Positions 36,094 through 49,577 of a stretch of DNA of 64,000 nt are shown in pieces. Position 1 is the first letter of the stretch. Each line of letters starts with the position of its first letter. Under the pieces are notes generated by a model. The model saw nothing but the letters and a program-made list of their open reading frames with translations. It did no database searches and was not told the origin of the DNA. Source of the DNA: Agrobacterium tumefaciens (lineage in GTDB: Bacteria; Pseudomonadota; Alphaproteobacteria; Rhizobiales; Rhizobiaceae); contig NZ_CP039903.1 in the NCBI RefSeq assembly GCF_005221385.1, forward strand, positions 2,477,001-2,541,000, read 5' to 3'. The translations under genes were made by a program, and so were the position numbers.

Positions 36094-37323
36094 TTAGAGA
36101 TCGAGAACCAGACGTTCCGGATCTTCCAGGCTTTCCTTGACGCGAACGAGGAAGGTCACGGCTTCCTTGCCGTCAACGATACGGTGATCGTAGGAGAGCG
36201 CAAGATACATCATCGGGCGGATGACGACCTGACCGCCGATGGCGACCGGACGCTCCTGGATCTTGTGCATGCCGAGAATGCCAGACTGCGGCGCATTGAG
36301 GATCGGCGAAGACATCAGCGAACCGTAAACACCGCCATTGGTGATGGTGAAGGTGCCGCCCTGCATGTCGGCCATGCCGAGCGAACCGTCGCGCGCTGCC
36401 TTGGCGAGGCGACCGAGTTCCTTTTCGACGCCGGCGATGGAGAGCTGGTCGGCATCGCGGATGACAGGAACAACGAGACCCTTGTCGGTGCCGACAGCCA
36501 TGCCGACGTGACAATAGTTCTTGTAGATGATGTCCGTGCCGTCGATTTCAGCGTTAACAGCCGGCAGTTCCTTCAGCGCGTGGGTCACGGCCTTGGTGAA
36601 GAAGCCCATGAAGCCGAGCTTGACGCCATGCTTCTTCTCGAACACGTCCTTGTAACGGTTGCGCAGGTCCATGACCGCGCTCATGTCCACCTCGTTATAG
36701 GTGGTCAGCATGGCGGCGGTGTTCTGTGCGTCCTTCAGGCGGCGGGCGATGGTCTGGCGCAGGCGGGTCATCTTCACGCGCTCTTCGCGAACCTGATCCT
36801 GCTCGGCGGAAACCGGACGGGGAGCAGCAGCAACCGGAGCCGGCGCGGCGGCAGGCGCCGAAACGCCCTTGGCGACAGCGGCGAGAACGTCGCCCTTCAG
36901 AACCTGGCCACGCTTACCGGAACCATCGACCTGATCGGCAGACAGGTTGTTTTCAGCAAGCAGCTTGCCGGCGGCAGGTGCCGGCGGCATGCCGCCGGCG
37001 GCGGGCGCAGCAGCGGTTGCTGCGGGTGCCGGTGCGGCAGCGGCAGCAGGCTTTGCAGCCGGTGCGGCGGTCGCAGCGCCAGCAGCACCTTCGGCGATCT
37101 GGCCGAGAAGCGCGTCGAGACCGACGGTCTCGCCGTTCTGTGCAACGATTTCGGTCAGCACGCCGGAAGCGGGCGCCGGGACTTCGACGGTAACCTTGTC
37201 GGTTTCCAGTTCAACGAGAGGTTCGTCGGCCTTGACGGTATCGCCGACCTTCTTGAACCAGGTGCCGACGGTCGCTTCGCTGACGGATTCGCCGAGGGTT
37301 GGTACGCGGATTTCAGTGGCCAT
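36094..37323 (-). CDS. sucB: Dihydrolipoyllysine succinyltransferase (E2 of 2-oxoglutarate dehydrogenase)
   Basis: 409 aa. One lipoyl domain with the modified Lys in [14 protein letters not shown] near residue 43, an Ala/Pro linker (about 80-120), the E1/E3-binding domain ([20 protein letters not shown]), and the catalytic domain ending with the active-site HxxxDG ([12 protein letters not shown]). It transfers succinyl groups to CoA. It follows sucA by 53 bp. Confidence 0.96.
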   Translation of the reverse strand: MATEIRVPTLGESVSEATVGTWFKKVGDTVKADEPLVELETDKVTVEVPAPASGVLTEIVAQNGETVGLDALLGQIAEGAAGAATAAPAAKPAAAAAPAPAATAAAPAAGGMPPAPAAGKLLAENNLSADQVDGSGKRGQVLKGDVLAAVAKGVSAPAAAPAPVAAAPRPVSAEQDQVREERVKMTRLRQTIARRLKDAQNTAAMLTTYNEVDMSAVMDLRNRYKDVFEKKHGVKLGFMGFFTKAVTHALKELPAVNAEIDGTDIIYKNYCHVGMAVGTDKGLVVPVIRDADQLSIAGVEKELGRLAKAARDGSLGMADMQGGTFTITNGGVYGSLMSSPILNAPQSGILGMHKIQERPVAIGGQVVIRPMMYLALSYDHRIVDGKEAVTFLVRVKESLEDPERLVLDL

Positions 37324-37376
37324 GATCTAGTTCCGTTATTCAGGTGTCTTTTTTGCGGGGCGATGCGGGAGAGTTC

Positions 37377-40373
37377 TCACTCTCCCAGCGCGTCTTCCAG
37401 GAACGCAGCAAGCTGCGCCAGGTGCTTGGACATCAGGCCGGTCGCCGGAGAGGCGGCAGCCGGACGGCCCGTGTAACGGACCTTCTGGTACTTGGCGTCG
37501 ATATGCGCCAGAACCCATTCCAGGTAAGGATCGATGAACGACCACGAACCCATGTTCTTCGGCTCTTCCTGGCACCAGACCATTTCCGCGTGGCGGAAAC
37601 GGGAAAGCTCGTTGATGAGCGCCTTTGCCGGGAACGGATAAAGCTGTTCGACGCGCAGCAGGTAGATGTCGTCGATACCGCGCTTTTCACGCTCTTCGAG
37701 AAGATCGTAATAGACCTTGCCCGTGCAAATGACGACACGGCGGATCTTCGAATCCTTCTGCAGCTTGATCGGACCATCCTTGATGACCTCCGCATCGTCC
37801 CACAGGAGACGGTGGAAGGAGGACTCGCCGGCAAGCTCCGCCAGCGACGAGGTGGCGCGCTTGTGACGCAGCAAGGACTTCGGCGTCATCAGGATCAGCG
37901 GCTTGCGGAAGTCACGCTTCATCTGACGGCGCAGGATGTGGAAGTAGTTGGCAGGTGTCGTCACGTTGGCGACCTGCATGTTGTCTTCCGCACACATCTG
38001 CAACCAGCGCTCCAGACGGGCAGACGAATGTTCCGGACCCTGACCTTCATAACCATGCGGCAGAAGGCAGACGAGACCGGACATACGCAGCCACTTGCGC
38101 TCGCCAGACGAGATGAACTGGTCGAACACGACCTGCGCGCCGTTGGCGAAGTCACCGAACTGTGCTTCCCAAAGCGTCAGCGCATTTGGGCGGGCGAGCG
38201 AGTAGCCATATTCGAAGCCGAGAACGGCTTCTTCCGAAAGCATCGAGTTGATGACTTCGTAACGGGCCTGCGTCGGGGCGAGATTGGCGAGCGGGATGTA
38301 ACGCTCTTCGGTCTCCTGATCGTAAAGAACCGAATGGCGCTGCGAGAAGGTGCCGCGTTCACAATCCTGACCGGAAAGGCGGATCTTGTGACCGTCAACG
38401 ACGAGCGAACCGAAAGCAAGCGCTTCCGCCATCGCCCAGTCGATGCCTTCACCCGTCTCGATCATCTGCGAGCGGTTTTCCATGAAACGCTGGATCGTGC
38501 GATGCGCGGTGAAACCTTCAGGAATGGTCGACAGCTTCTTGCCGATTTCCTTCAGCTGCTTCATCGGCACGCCGGTCTTGCCACGACGCTGCTCATCGGC
38601 ATTGTCGGCAGCGCGCAGGCCCGACCACTGACCATCCAGCCAGTCAGCCTTGTTCGGTTTGTAGGACTGGCCTGCCTCGAATTCCTGCTCGAGATGGGCG
38701 CGCCAATCGGCCTTGACCTTCTCGAAATCACCTTCGGTGATCAGGCCTTCCGCAATCAGGCGGTCGGCATAGATGCGGGCGACGGTCTTGTGGCCACGGA
38801 TGACCTTGTACATCTTCGGCTGCGTGAACGCCGGCTCATCGCCTTCGTTATGGCCGAAGCGGCGGTAACAGAACATGTCGATGACGACAGGCTTGTGGAA
38901 CTTCATGCGATATTCGGTCGCAACCTTGGCCGCATAGACAACAGCTTCCGGATCGTCACCGTTGACGTGGAAGATCGGCGCTTCAATCATCTTGGCGACG
39001 TCGGACGGATAAGGCGACGAGCGCGAGAAGGCCGGGTTCGTCGTGAAACCGATCTGGTTGTTGATGATGAAATGCATGGTGCCGGCAACGCGATGACCGC
39101 GCAGGCCGGACAGGCCAAGAATTTCAGCAACCACGCCCTGACCGGCAAAAGCGGCATCACCATGTAGAAGCAGCGGCAGCACCTTGGCGCGTTCGGAAAG
39201 CGGAATGATGTCGCCGTCCCACTGCTTGGCCAGTTGGTCCTGCTTGGCGCGCGCCTTGCCCATGACAACGGGGTTGACGATTTCAAGGTGCGACGGGTTG
39301 GCCGTCAGCGACAGGTGAACCTTGTTGCCGTCGAATTCACGGTCGGAGGAGGCACCGAGATGGTACTTCACGTCGCCCGAACCCTCGACATCGTCAGGCT
39401 TGAACGAACCGCCCTTGAACTCGTGGAACACGGCGCGGTGCGGCTTGCCCATGACGTTGGTCAGAACGTTCAGGCGGCCACGGTGGGCCATGCCGAGAAC
39501 GACCTCTTCCAGACCTTCCTGGCCGCCGCGCTTGATGATCTGTTCCAGCGCCGGGATCAGCGATTCACCGCCATCGAGGCCGAAACGCTTGGTGCCCTTG
39601 AAACGCACGTCGAGGAACTGTTCGTAACCTTCGGCTTCGACCAGCTTGGACAGAATGGCCTTCTTGCCCTCGGGCGTGAAGTCCACACCCTTGTCCGGGC
39701 CTTCGATGCGCTCCTGAATCCAGCCCTTTTCTTCCGGGTTGGACATGTGCATGAATTCAACGCCGAGCGTCGAGCAATAGGTACGCTCGAGAATCTCGAC
39801 CATCTCGCGCACACTCGCATATTCGAGGCCGAGCACGTTATCGATGAAAATCTTGCGATCGTAATCGCTTTCCTCAAAGCCGTAGGACTTCGGCGAAAGC
39901 TCGTTGTAATCTTCGACGGCGCTGGCGATGCCGAGAGGATCGAGCTTGGCATGCAGGTGGCCGCGCATACGGTAGGCGCGGATCATCATGATGGCGCGAA
40001 CGCTGTCACGGGTCGCCTGCAGCACTTCCGCTTCGCTGACGGGCTTGCCGGTAGCGGCGCTCTTCGTCTCTGCCTTTGCCTGAACCTTCTTCTCGATGGC
40101 CTTCTCGACCGTGGCCCAGTTGCCGTCGAGTGCGGATACCAGTTCGCCATTTGCCGGGATCGGCCAGTTGGCGCGCTTCCAGGAGGCGCCTTGTGCGGCC
40201 TTCTTCACGTCTTCCGGATTGTCGGACAACGCCTTGAAGAAGCTCTGCCACTCCGGCGACACGGAAGAGGGATCCTCTTCGTACCGGGCATAGAGCTGCT
40301 CGATATAGGCTGCATTCGCGCCGTCCAGAAACGACGTGATCTGAAACTGCTCGTTCGCTTCTTGCCTTGCCAT
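37377..40373 (-). CDS. sucA: 2-oxoglutarate dehydrogenase E1 component
   Basis: 998 aa thiamine-diphosphate enzyme that decarboxylates 2-oxoglutarate and succinylates the E2 lipoyl group. Motifs: GMAHRGRLNVL near residue 295, the ThDP/Mg region HGDAAFAGQGVVAEILGLSG near 405, FCYRRFGHNEGDEPAFTQP near 490 and the transketolase-like pyrimidine domain (VLGFEYGYSLARPNALTLWE). It lies 178 bp after sucD, with a stable hairpin between them. Confidence 0.97.
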   Translation of the reverse strand: MARQEANEQFQITSFLDGANAAYIEQLYARYEEDPSSVSPEWQSFFKALSDNPEDVKKAAQGASWKRANWPIPANGELVSALDGNWATVEKAIEKKVQAKAETKSAATGKPVSEAEVLQATRDSVRAIMMIRAYRMRGHLHAKLDPLGIASAVEDYNELSPKSYGFEESDYDRKIFIDNVLGLEYASVREMVEILERTYCSTLGVEFMHMSNPEEKGWIQERIEGPDKGVDFTPEGKKAILSKLVEAEGYEQFLDVRFKGTKRFGLDGGESLIPALEQIIKRGGQEGLEEVVLGMAHRGRLNVLTNVMGKPHRAVFHEFKGGSFKPDDVEGSGDVKYHLGASSDREFDGNKVHLSLTANPSHLEIVNPVVMGKARAKQDQLAKQWDGDIIPLSERAKVLPLLLHGDAAFAGQGVVAEILGLSGLRGHRVAGTMHFIINNQIGFTTNPAFSRSSPYPSDVAKMIEAPIFHVNGDDPEAVVYAAKVATEYRMKFHKPVVIDMFCYRRFGHNEGDEPAFTQPKMYKVIRGHKTVARIYADRLIAEGLITEGDFEKVKADWRAHLEQEFEAGQSYKPNKADWLDGQWSGLRAADNADEQRRGKTGVPMKQLKEIGKKLSTIPEGFTAHRTIQRFMENRSQMIETGEGIDWAMAEALAFGSLVVDGHKIRLSGQDCERGTFSQRHSVLYDQETEERYIPLANLAPTQARYEVINSMLSEEAVLGFEYGYSLARPNALTLWEAQFGDFANGAQVVFDQFISSGERKWLRMSGLVCLLPHGYEGQGPEHSSARLERWLQMCAEDNMQVANVTTPANYFHILRRQMKRDFRKPLILMTPKSLLRHKRATSSLAELAGESSFHRLLWDDAEVIKDGPIKLQKDSKIRRVVICTGKVYYDLLEEREKRGIDDIYLLRVEQLYPFPAKALINELSRFRHAEMVWCQEEPKNMGSWSFIDPYLEWVLAHIDAKYQKVRYTGRPAAASPATGLMSKHLAQLAAFLEDALGE

Positions 40374-40500
40374 TGTGTTCCTGCGGACTTGTCCGTCCGC
40401 CTCCTCGATGCCGTTACGGCCGTTTCACCGGCCTGCCGCTTTGATTACTGCTGTCTGCCGCCAGGGCGGTATGCTGTTCTGTCTATCGTCTTTGCGGCAT

Positions 40501-40532
40501 CGGGCAGCGCGGCGTTGAAGCCGCACCGCCCG
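40501..40532. other. Stable hairpin between sucD and sucA
   Basis: Arms CGGGC (40501-40505) and GCCCG (40528-40532) enclose GCGGC (40509-40513) and GCCGC (40520-40524), giving ten GC-rich pairs with a 3x3 internal loop. A smaller hairpin GCGGAC/GTCCGC (40383-40388, 40395-40400) lies just before the sucA ribosome site. Neither has a T run, so processing or attenuation is likelier than termination. Confidence 0.5.
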
Positions 40533-40551
40533 TTACCGGTCTCATGTGGTC

Positions 40552-41454
40552 TCAGCCCTTGAGGACTTCAACCAGCGTCTTGCCGAGGCGCGCCGGGGAA
40601 GGCGATACCTTGATGCCGGCTGCTTCCATGGCTGCGATCTTGGACTCTGCATCGCCCTTGCCGCCGGAAACGACAGCGCCAGCGTGGCCCATGGTGCGGC
40701 CCTTCGGAGCCGTACGGCCCGCGATGAAGCCGGCCATCGGCTTCTTGCGGCCCTTCTTGGCTTCGTCGATCAGGAACTGCGCCGCATCTTCTTCAGCCGA
40801 GCCGCCGATTTCGCCGATCATGATGATCGACTGCGTGGCTTCGTCGGCAAGGAACATTTCCAGGATGTCGATGAACTCGGTGCCCTTGACCGGGTCGCCG
40901 CCGATGCCGACAGCCGTCGTCTGGCCGAGGCCTTCGTTGGAAGTCTGGAACACGGCTTCATAGGTGAGCGTGCCCGAACGGGACACGATACCGACCGAAC
41001 CCTTGCGGAAGATGGAGCCCGGCATGATGCCGATCTTGCATTCTTCCGGCGTCATGATGCCGGGGCAGTTCGGGCCGAGCAGGCGCGACTTCGAACGGTC
41101 GAGGCGGGCCTTGACGCGCACCATGTCCATAACCGGAATACCTTCGGTGATGCAGGTGATGAACGGGATTTCCGCTTCGATGGCTTCGATGATGGCGTCA
41201 GCGGCACCTGCCGGCGGAACGTAGATCACGGATGCGTCTGCACCGGTCTTTTCCTTGGCTTCGGCAACCGTTGCGAAGATCGGCAGGCTTTCGCCCTTCG
41301 ATCCGGTCCAGGTTTCGCCACCCTTCTTCGGGTGAATACCGCCGACCATCTGCGTGCCGTAATAGGCAAGCGCCTGTTCGGTGTGGAAGGTACCGGTCTT
41401 GCCGGTCAGACCCTGAACAAGGATCTTCGTGTCTTTATTAACGAGAATAGACAT
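40552..41454 (-). CDS. sucD: Succinyl-CoA synthetase alpha subunit
   Basis: 300 aa. An N-terminal CoA-binding Rossmann domain ([20 protein letters not shown]) is followed by the ligase domain with the phosphohistidine in [17 protein letters not shown] near residue 246. It forms the substrate-level phosphorylation step with SucC, which ends 17 bp upstream. Confidence 0.97.
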   Translation of the reverse strand: MSILVNKDTKILVQGLTGKTGTFHTEQALAYYGTQMVGGIHPKKGGETWTGSKGESLPIFATVAEAKEKTGADASVIYVPPAGAADAIIEAIEAEIPFITCITEGIPVMDMVRVKARLDRSKSRLLGPNCPGIMTPEECKIGIMPGSIFRKGSVGIVSRSGTLTYEAVFQTSNEGLGQTTAVGIGGDPVKGTEFIDILEMFLADEATQSIIMIGEIGGSAEEDAAQFLIDEAKKGRKKPMAGFIAGRTAPKGRTMGHAGAVVSGGKGDAESKIAAMEAAGIKVSPSPARLGKTLVEVLKG

Positions 41455-41471
41455 TATTTCCGGTCCCTCAA

Positions 41472-42665
<1,194 letters not shown>

Positions 42666-42697
42666 GGAATAATCCCTGTTTGGAGCCGCTTGGAATA

Positions 42698-43780
<1,083 letters not shown>

Positions 43781-43798
43781 TCAATCGTTTAGATCATT

Positions 43799-43824
43799 AT
43801 TTTCTTACGTAAACGTAAGAAAAT
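43799..43824. promoter_or_regulatory. Perfect 12-bp-arm palindrome upstream of mdh
   Basis: Arms ATTTTCTTACGT (43799-43810) and ACGTAAGAAAAT (43813-43824) with a 2-base centre. It lies between the zapE stop and the mdh start, both on the minus strand. It is AT-rich and lacks a following T run, so an operator for the mdh-suc operon is more likely than a zapE terminator. The rest of 43661-43838 has no gene. Confidence 0.6.
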
Positions 43825-43838
43825 GCGTCACGAAAGTG

Positions 43839-45002
43839 TCAAACTTTCTGCCGCTTTTCGTGATGCAGAGCGAGATAATCCGCACTGCGCATCTCAAACA
43901 GCCGCGAGGCCGTACGATCGAACTCGAAACCCTCCGTCCCCTTGCGCTTGCCTAGCAAGTCCTCCGGCATGGCTGCGGCAGAGGCAAAAAGCCGGACACT
44001 GTGGTCGTAAAGCGCATCGATGAGGATGATGAAACGTTTGGTCTCGTTCCGCTTGTCCGCATTGAGCAGCGGGATATGATCGATGAAGACCGTATCGAAC
44101 CGATTGGCAATGGCGAGGAAGTCGGAAGCCCCGAGTGGCTTTTCACAAAGGTCGGAAAACGAGAAACGGGCGACCCGGCCGCTGGCACGCGGCACCAGAA
44201 TGGAGCGGCCCTTCATTGGTATTTCCGTCGGCGCGACGAGATGGCCACCGGTCATGTGACGCCAGGCCATATCCATCGCCTGATCCGCCGAACCGTCGAG
44301 CGGCGTGACATAGACCGGCAGGCTTTCCAGCTTTTCCATCCGGTAATCTGTCGGGCTGTCCAACGTCACCACATCCACATACTTCTTAAGCAGATCGACG
44401 AAGGGCAGGAACAGGCTGCGATTAAGGCCGTCCTTGTAAAGATTGTCGGGCACGACGTTGGAGGTCGTCACCAATGTGCAGCCATTGGCGAAGAGCTCGC
44501 TGAACAGCCGGGCAAGGATCATCGCATCGGCAATATCCGTGACAGTAAACTCGTCAAAGCACAGAAGTTCCGCTTCCGCCAGCAGCTGGGCCGCGACGGG
44601 CGGAATGGGATCGGCCTGTTTGGTTTCGCCATTCTTCAGCTTCTGCCGATGCGCATGCACGCGATTATGCACGTCCGCCATGAACTCGTGAAAATGGCAG
44701 CGCCGCTTGGAAGAGACGGGCGCCATCTCATAGAACATGTCCATAAGCATCGTCTTGCCGCGGCCGACGCTGCCATAGACATACAGTCCCTTGACGGCGG
44801 CGGCAGGCCCGGCCTTGCGCGCAAACATCCAGCCGAGCGCGCTTTTTTTCTTGGCGGGTTTGCGTGCCTTCAGGTCGGCAAGGATACGGTCGAGGTGGGC
44901 TGCTACACCGAGTTGTGCCGCATCCGCCTGCAAGGTGCCAGCCGCCGTTAATGCGTTGAGCTGTTCAACGACACTATGATTGTAATCGGGCAATGGCTTC
45001 AT
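43839..45002 (-). CDS. zapE: AFG1-like ATPase, cell-division protein ZapE
   Basis: 387 aa. Walker A GLYVYGSVGRGKTMLMDMFY near residue 75 and Walker B AELLCFDEFTVTDIADAMIL near 150, the AFG1/ZapE pattern. In bacteria it affects Z-ring dynamics; the mitochondrial relatives handle respiratory-complex subunits. In this window it sits between the mdh-suc and sdh genes, a placement in line with a link to respiratory proteins, but that is inference. Confidence 0.93.
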   Translation of the reverse strand: MKPLPDYNHSVVEQLNALTAAGTLQADAAQLGVAAHLDRILADLKARKPAKKKSALGWMFARKAGPAAAVKGLYVYGSVGRGKTMLMDMFYEMAPVSSKRRCHFHEFMADVHNRVHAHRQKLKNGETKQADPIPPVAAQLLAEAELLCFDEFTVTDIADAMILARLFSELFANGCTLVTTSNVVPDNLYKDGLNRSLFLPFVDLLKKYVDVVTLDSPTDYRMEKLESLPVYVTPLDGSADQAMDMAWRHMTGGHLVAPTEIPMKGRSILVPRASGRVARFSFSDLCEKPLGASDFLAIANRFDTVFIDHIPLLNADKRNETKRFIILIDALYDHSVRLFASAAAMPEDLLGKRKGTEGFEFDRTASRLFEMRSADYLALHHEKRQKV

Positions 45003-45095
45003 GGAAAAGCGCTCCGGTCGCGGACACCGACAGGCTTCCGCGACGAATGGAATGGCTCAGAACAGGCAAGGCGATCCGGATACACCGGAAATGCT

Positions 45096-45695
<600 letters not shown>

Positions 45696-45783
45696 TTATT
45701 ACTAAAGCCTTACCTTGCGCAAGCGATGGCCGGGATAATTACCATTTCGGTCAATTTTTACCGAAAATTCCCGGGCCCGGTTG

Positions 45784-45811
45784 AAAAAAGAGCCGCGGTG
45801 GAGACCGCGGC
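45784..45811 (-). terminator. Intrinsic terminator of the sdh operon
   Basis: Arms GCCGCGGT (45792-45799) and ACCGCGGC (45804-45811), loop GGAG. On the minus strand the stem is followed by TCTTTTTT. It lies 33 bp after the sdhB stop. Confidence 0.9.
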
Positions 45812-45843
45812 CCGGATAAATCGCCGTCGCCAGCGAATCGCTT

Positions 45844-46623
45844 TTAGACGCGGCGTTCGACCATCATCTTCTTGATTTCCGCGATCGCCTTGGCCGGGTT
45901 AAGACCCTTCGGGCAGGCCTGCGCGCAGTTCATGATGGTGTGGCAGCGATAAAGGCGGAACGGGTCCTCGAGATTGTCGAGACGCTCACCGGTTGCCTCA
46001 TCGCGGCTGTCGATCAGCCAGCGATAGGCCTGCAGCAGAACGGCGGGACCGAGATAACGGTCGCCATTCCACCAGTAGCTGGGACAGGAGGTGGAGCAGC
46101 AGGCGCACAGAATGCACTCATAAAGGCCATCCAGCTTCAGGCGGTCCTCATGGCTCTGTTTCCATTCCTTGGCGGGCGTCGGCGAAACCGTCTTCAGCCA
46201 GGGCTCGATGGAACGATGCTGGGCGTAGAAGTTCGACAGGTCAGGAACGAGGTCCTTCACCACGGGCATATGCGGCAGCGGATAAACCTTCACCGTGCCG
46301 TTGATCTCTTCCATGCCCTTGGTGCAGGCAAGCGTGTTGGTACCGTCGATATTCATGGCGCAGGAACCGCAAATGCCTTCACGGCAGGAGCGGCGCAGCG
46401 TCAGCGTCGGGTCGATATTGTTCTTGATGTAGAGAAGAGCATCGAGAACCATCGGTCCGCAATCGTCGACATCGATATAATAGGTATCGATGCGCGGGTT
46501 CTGGCCGTCATCCGGGTTCCAGCGATAAATGCGGTATTCGCGCACATTCTTGGCACCGTCAGGCTTCGGCCAGACCTTGCCTTCGCTGATCTGGGAATTC
46601 TTGGGGAGAGCGAGTTCAACCAT
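45844..46623 (-). CDS. sdhB: Succinate dehydrogenase iron-sulfur subunit
   Basis: 259 aa. The 2Fe-2S ferredoxin motif CREGICGSC...C near residue 75, and the 4Fe-4S and 3Fe-4S motifs [15 protein letters not shown] and [17 protein letters not shown] near 165 and 225. It carries electrons from SdhA to quinone. It is last in sdhCDAB, 15 bp after sdhA. Confidence 0.97.
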   Translation of the reverse strand: MVELALPKNSQISEGKVWPKPDGAKNVREYRIYRWNPDDGQNPRIDTYYIDVDDCGPMVLDALLYIKNNIDPTLTLRRSCREGICGSCAMNIDGTNTLACTKGMEEINGTVKVYPLPHMPVVKDLVPDLSNFYAQHRSIEPWLKTVSPTPAKEWKQSHEDRLKLDGLYECILCACCSTSCPSYWWNGDRYLGPAVLLQAYRWLIDSRDEATGERLDNLEDPFRLYRCHTIMNCAQACPKGLNPAKAIAEIKKMMVERRV

Positions 46624-46638
46624 ATCCAGTTCCTCAAA

Positions 46639-48480
46639 TCAGTAGACGCGCGCCTTCGGCTCGATCTTTTTCGGATCGATGCCGTCGGCGATCAGGTCGG
46701 TGTGAACCGGGCGATAATCGAGCTTGACGTCGCCTTCGGGGCTGACCCAGGCAAGCGTGTGCTTGCGCCAGTTCACATCGTCGCGACCGGCGAATGGACC
46801 ATCGACGAAATCCTCACGAGCATGCGAACCGCGGCTTTCCTTGCGCGCTTCCGCGCCATAGACCGTGGTGATCGCGTTCGCCATCAGATTGTGCAACTCA
46901 AGCGTTTCGACCAGATCGGAATTCCAGACCATCGAACGGTCGGTGACCTTGACGTCAGGCAGTTCCTTCCAGATGGCGGAAAGACGCTGGCATCCGCTTT
47001 CCAGCGATTCCTGCGTGCGGAACACCGCCGCATCGTCCTGCATGGCGCGCTGCATCTTGTCACGCAGCACCGCCGTCGGCGTCGAGCCATTGGCGAAACG
47101 CAGGCTGTCGAAGCGTTCCATGATCTTGTCGCAGGCAGCAATGTCGAGCGCGGGAACCGCCGCATCGCGGTCGATAACCTGTGCAGCGCGAATGGCGGCG
47201 GCACGGCCGAAGACCACGAGGTCGATCAGCGAGTTGGAGCCGAGGCGGTTCGCACCATGAACCGAGGCGCAACCGGCTTCGCCGACAGCCATCAGGCCGG
47301 GCGCGATACGTTCCGGGTTGTTGGCATCGGCATTCAACACTTCACCCCAATAATTGGTCGGAATGCCGCCCATATTGTAGTGAACGGTCGGCAGGACCGG
47401 GATCGGTTCGCGCGTCACATCGACACCGGCGAAAATCTTGGCGCTTTCGGAAATGCCCGGAAGACGTTCATGCAGGATCGCAGGATCGAGATGATCGAGA
47501 TGCAGGAAGATGTGGTCCTTGTTCTTGCCGACGCCGCGGCCTTCACGGATTTCCATCGTCATGCAGCGCGACACCACGTCACGCGAGGCAAGGTCCTTCG
47601 CGGACGGCGCATAACGCTCCATGAAGCGTTCGCCTTCGGAGTTGACGAGATAACCGCCTTCGCCGCGTGCGCCTTCGGTGATCAGGCAGCCCGCGCCATA
47701 AATACCGGTCGGGTGGAACTGCACGAATTCCATATCCTGAAGCGGCAGACCGGCACGGGCGATCATGCCGCCGCCGTCGCCGGTGCAGGTATGGGCAGAC
47801 GTTGCCGAGAAATAGGCGCGGCCGTAACCGCCGGTCGCCAGAACCACCATCTTGGCGGAGAAGCGATGGATCGTGCCGTCATCGAGGTTCCACGCCACGA
47901 CGCCGGTGCAGCGGCCATCCGCCGACATGATCAGGTCGAGCGCGAAATATTCGATGAAGAATTCCGCATTGTTGCGCAGCGACTGGCCATAAAGCGTGTG
48001 CAGAATGGCGTGGCCGGTACGGTCGGCGGCGGCACAGGTGCGCTGCACGGGCGGGCCTTCACCGTAATTCTGCATGTGACCGCCGAACGGGCGCTGGTAA
48101 ATCTTGCCTTCGGCATTGCGCGAGAAGGGCACGCCGTAGTGCTCCAGCTCATAGACAGCCTTCGGCGCTTCCATGGCGAGATATTGCATCGCATCAACGT
48201 CGCCCAGCCAGTCGGAGCCCTTCACGGTGTCGTAAAGGTGCCACTGCCAACAGTCAGGCGTCATGTTGGTGAGGGATGCTGCAATGCCGCCCTGCGCCGC
48301 AACCGTGTGGGAGCGCGTCGGGAAAACCTTGGTGATGCAGGCCGTGCGGAAACCCTGTTCCGCCATGCCGAGCGTTGCGCGCAGACCCGCGCCGCCGGCG
48401 CCCACCACGATCACGTCATAGGAGTGATCGACATAGGTGTAAGCTTTGCCATTCTGGGAAGGTGAACTGATCGATGCCAT
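46639..48480 (-). CDS. sdhA: Succinate dehydrogenase flavoprotein subunit
   Basis: 613 aa. FAD fold [20 protein letters not shown], the covalent-FAD His in [14 protein letters not shown] near residue 58, the substrate loop [20 protein letters not shown] and the C-terminal [11 protein letters not shown]. It oxidises succinate to fumarate. It begins 7 bp after sdhD. Confidence 0.97.
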   Translation of the reverse strand: MASISSPSQNGKAYTYVDHSYDVIVVGAGGAGLRATLGMAEQGFRTACITKVFPTRSHTVAAQGGIAASLTNMTPDCWQWHLYDTVKGSDWLGDVDAMQYLAMEAPKAVYELEHYGVPFSRNAEGKIYQRPFGGHMQNYGEGPPVQRTCAAADRTGHAILHTLYGQSLRNNAEFFIEYFALDLIMSADGRCTGVVAWNLDDGTIHRFSAKMVVLATGGYGRAYFSATSAHTCTGDGGGMIARAGLPLQDMEFVQFHPTGIYGAGCLITEGARGEGGYLVNSEGERFMERYAPSAKDLASRDVVSRCMTMEIREGRGVGKNKDHIFLHLDHLDPAILHERLPGISESAKIFAGVDVTREPIPVLPTVHYNMGGIPTNYWGEVLNADANNPERIAPGLMAVGEAGCASVHGANRLGSNSLIDLVVFGRAAAIRAAQVIDRDAAVPALDIAACDKIMERFDSLRFANGSTPTAVLRDKMQRAMQDDAAVFRTQESLESGCQRLSAIWKELPDVKVTDRSMVWNSDLVETLELHNLMANAITTVYGAEARKESRGSHAREDFVDGPFAGRDDVNWRKHTLAWVSPEGDVKLDYRPVHTDLIADGIDPKKIEPKARVY

Positions 48481-48487
48481 GGCGGAA

Positions 48488-48868
48488 TTATCCTGCGAAT
48501 GCGATTTTCAGAATGGCGAAGATGCAAAGACCGCCAATGAGAACCGCGAAAAACGTATTGAGCATCAGAAGAACGAGCTTCGAAACCTCGGCGTGAATAT
48601 AGTCTTCAATGATGACCTGCATGCCGAGCTTCATGTGGATGAGGCCGGAAACCAGCACCAGACCCATGATAACGGCAACAAGCGGGTTCGACAGCGCCGC
48701 GACGACTTCCGCATAGGGCGCGCCGGCATACTGGATGAGGAAGACCACGAAGAAGATCAGCAGCGGAACGTTGGCAACCGCCGTCAGTCGCTGGCGCCAG
48801 AAATGGTCGGTGCCTTCCTTGGCGGAGCCGAGGCCGCGAACCTTTCCGAGAGGGGTACGCATATCCAT
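48488..48868 (-). CDS. sdhD: Succinate dehydrogenase membrane anchor subunit D
   Basis: 126 aa, three helices, with the haem-ligand His in [21 protein letters not shown]. The frame is open far upstream (to 49138) in sdhC's antiframe, but the ATG at 48868 (MDMRTPLGK) has GAGGAG 7 bases away and gives the family length. It lies 11 bp after sdhC. Confidence 0.94.
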   Translation of the reverse strand: MDMRTPLGKVRGLGSAKEGTDHFWRQRLTAVANVPLLIFFVVFLIQYAGAPYAEVVAALSNPLVAVIMGLVLVSGLIHMKLGMQVIIEDYIHAEVSKLVLLMLNTFFAVLIGGLCIFAILKIAFAG

Positions 48869-48879
48869 GATAAATCTCC

Positions 48880-49272
48880 TCAGCGCACGATAAGGGCGAC
48901 GACCCAGATCAGCGCGGTCAGACAGATCGACACCACCCACGAGGCCTTTGCCAGCTTGGTGGTAAAATGCTTTTCGAAGCCGTATCCCAGATCCCACATG
49001 AAGTGACGAAGACCACCCACCAGGTGATGGACGAGAGCCCATGTATAACCAATCAGGATAAGCCTGCCGATGATCGTGCCCATCGCCCAGTTGACCCAGT
49101 CGTAATAGGCCGGGCCGGAAGCAAGCGCGATCAGCCACCAGGCAACCAGCAGCGTTCCGAAATAAAGTGCGCCGCCGGTGATGCGGTGCACGATGGATGA
49201 GACCATCGTCGGAATCAGCTTGTAAACTTGAAGATGCGGCGACAGAGGCCGGTTATTTGTCAGATTCGCCAT
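48880..49272 (-). CDS. sdhC: Succinate dehydrogenase cytochrome b556 subunit
   Basis: 130 aa, three helices. Family motifs [20 protein letters not shown] and [14 protein letters not shown] at the N-terminus, and the haem-binding [13 protein letters not shown] near residue 85. The ATG at 49272 has GAGG 5 bases away; a longer in-frame opening to 49326 is not needed. First gene of sdhCDAB. Confidence 0.95.
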   Translation of the reverse strand: MANLTNNRPLSPHLQVYKLIPTMVSSIVHRITGGALYFGTLLVAWWLIALASGPAYYDWVNWAMGTIIGRLILIGYTWALVHHLVGGLRHFMWDLGYGFEKHFTTKLAKASWVVSICLTALIWVVALIVR

Positions 49273-49577
49273 CAGAACCTCGCGGCGTTTTCCCGTGCGC
49301 CCTTCAAACCGGACGCCCCCAAGCAACTACACATGACGAAAGAATGTGCATTGCACCAACCGCGACGTTTAATCACATGGGGGCGTCACGACAAGCATAT
49401 TTCAAGACCGATTCGAATTTAATCGATTGGTTCACGAATTTTTTTTGGATTTTTTTGCCTCAAAATAAAAAATCGAGCGTTTCCAAGATTTACACCCTCG
49501 AAATATTTACCTTTACGTAATTCATAAATCGTGTAATTTACCTTTGATTAACCAAGAAAATCCGGAGAATGAGGCTC
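49273..49577. promoter_or_regulatory. AT-rich divergent region between sdhC and the secreted orphan
   Basis: 305 bp, much more AT-rich than the flanks. GTGCA-T-TGCAC (49346-49356) is an 11-bp palindrome near sdhC. Two exact copies of ATTTACCTTT (49505-49514 and 49536-49545) are 31 bp apart start to start, about three helical turns, just before the orphan gene. No tRNA or coding frame is convincing. Confidence 0.5.

Noticed and set aside
37344..39167. A 607-codon plus-strand frame opposite sucA, and similar ones opposite atpD and lpdA
   Set aside because: Composition is Arg/His/Asp-rich as expected for antisense reading of biased codons, and no domain or ribosome site is visible.
45940..48465. 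An 841-codon open frame on the plus strand opposite sdhB-sdhA
   Set aside because: It is the mirror of strongly conserved sdh genes in GC-rich DNA, has no recognisable domain, and crosses two genes and their spacer. Long antisense frames are expected here.
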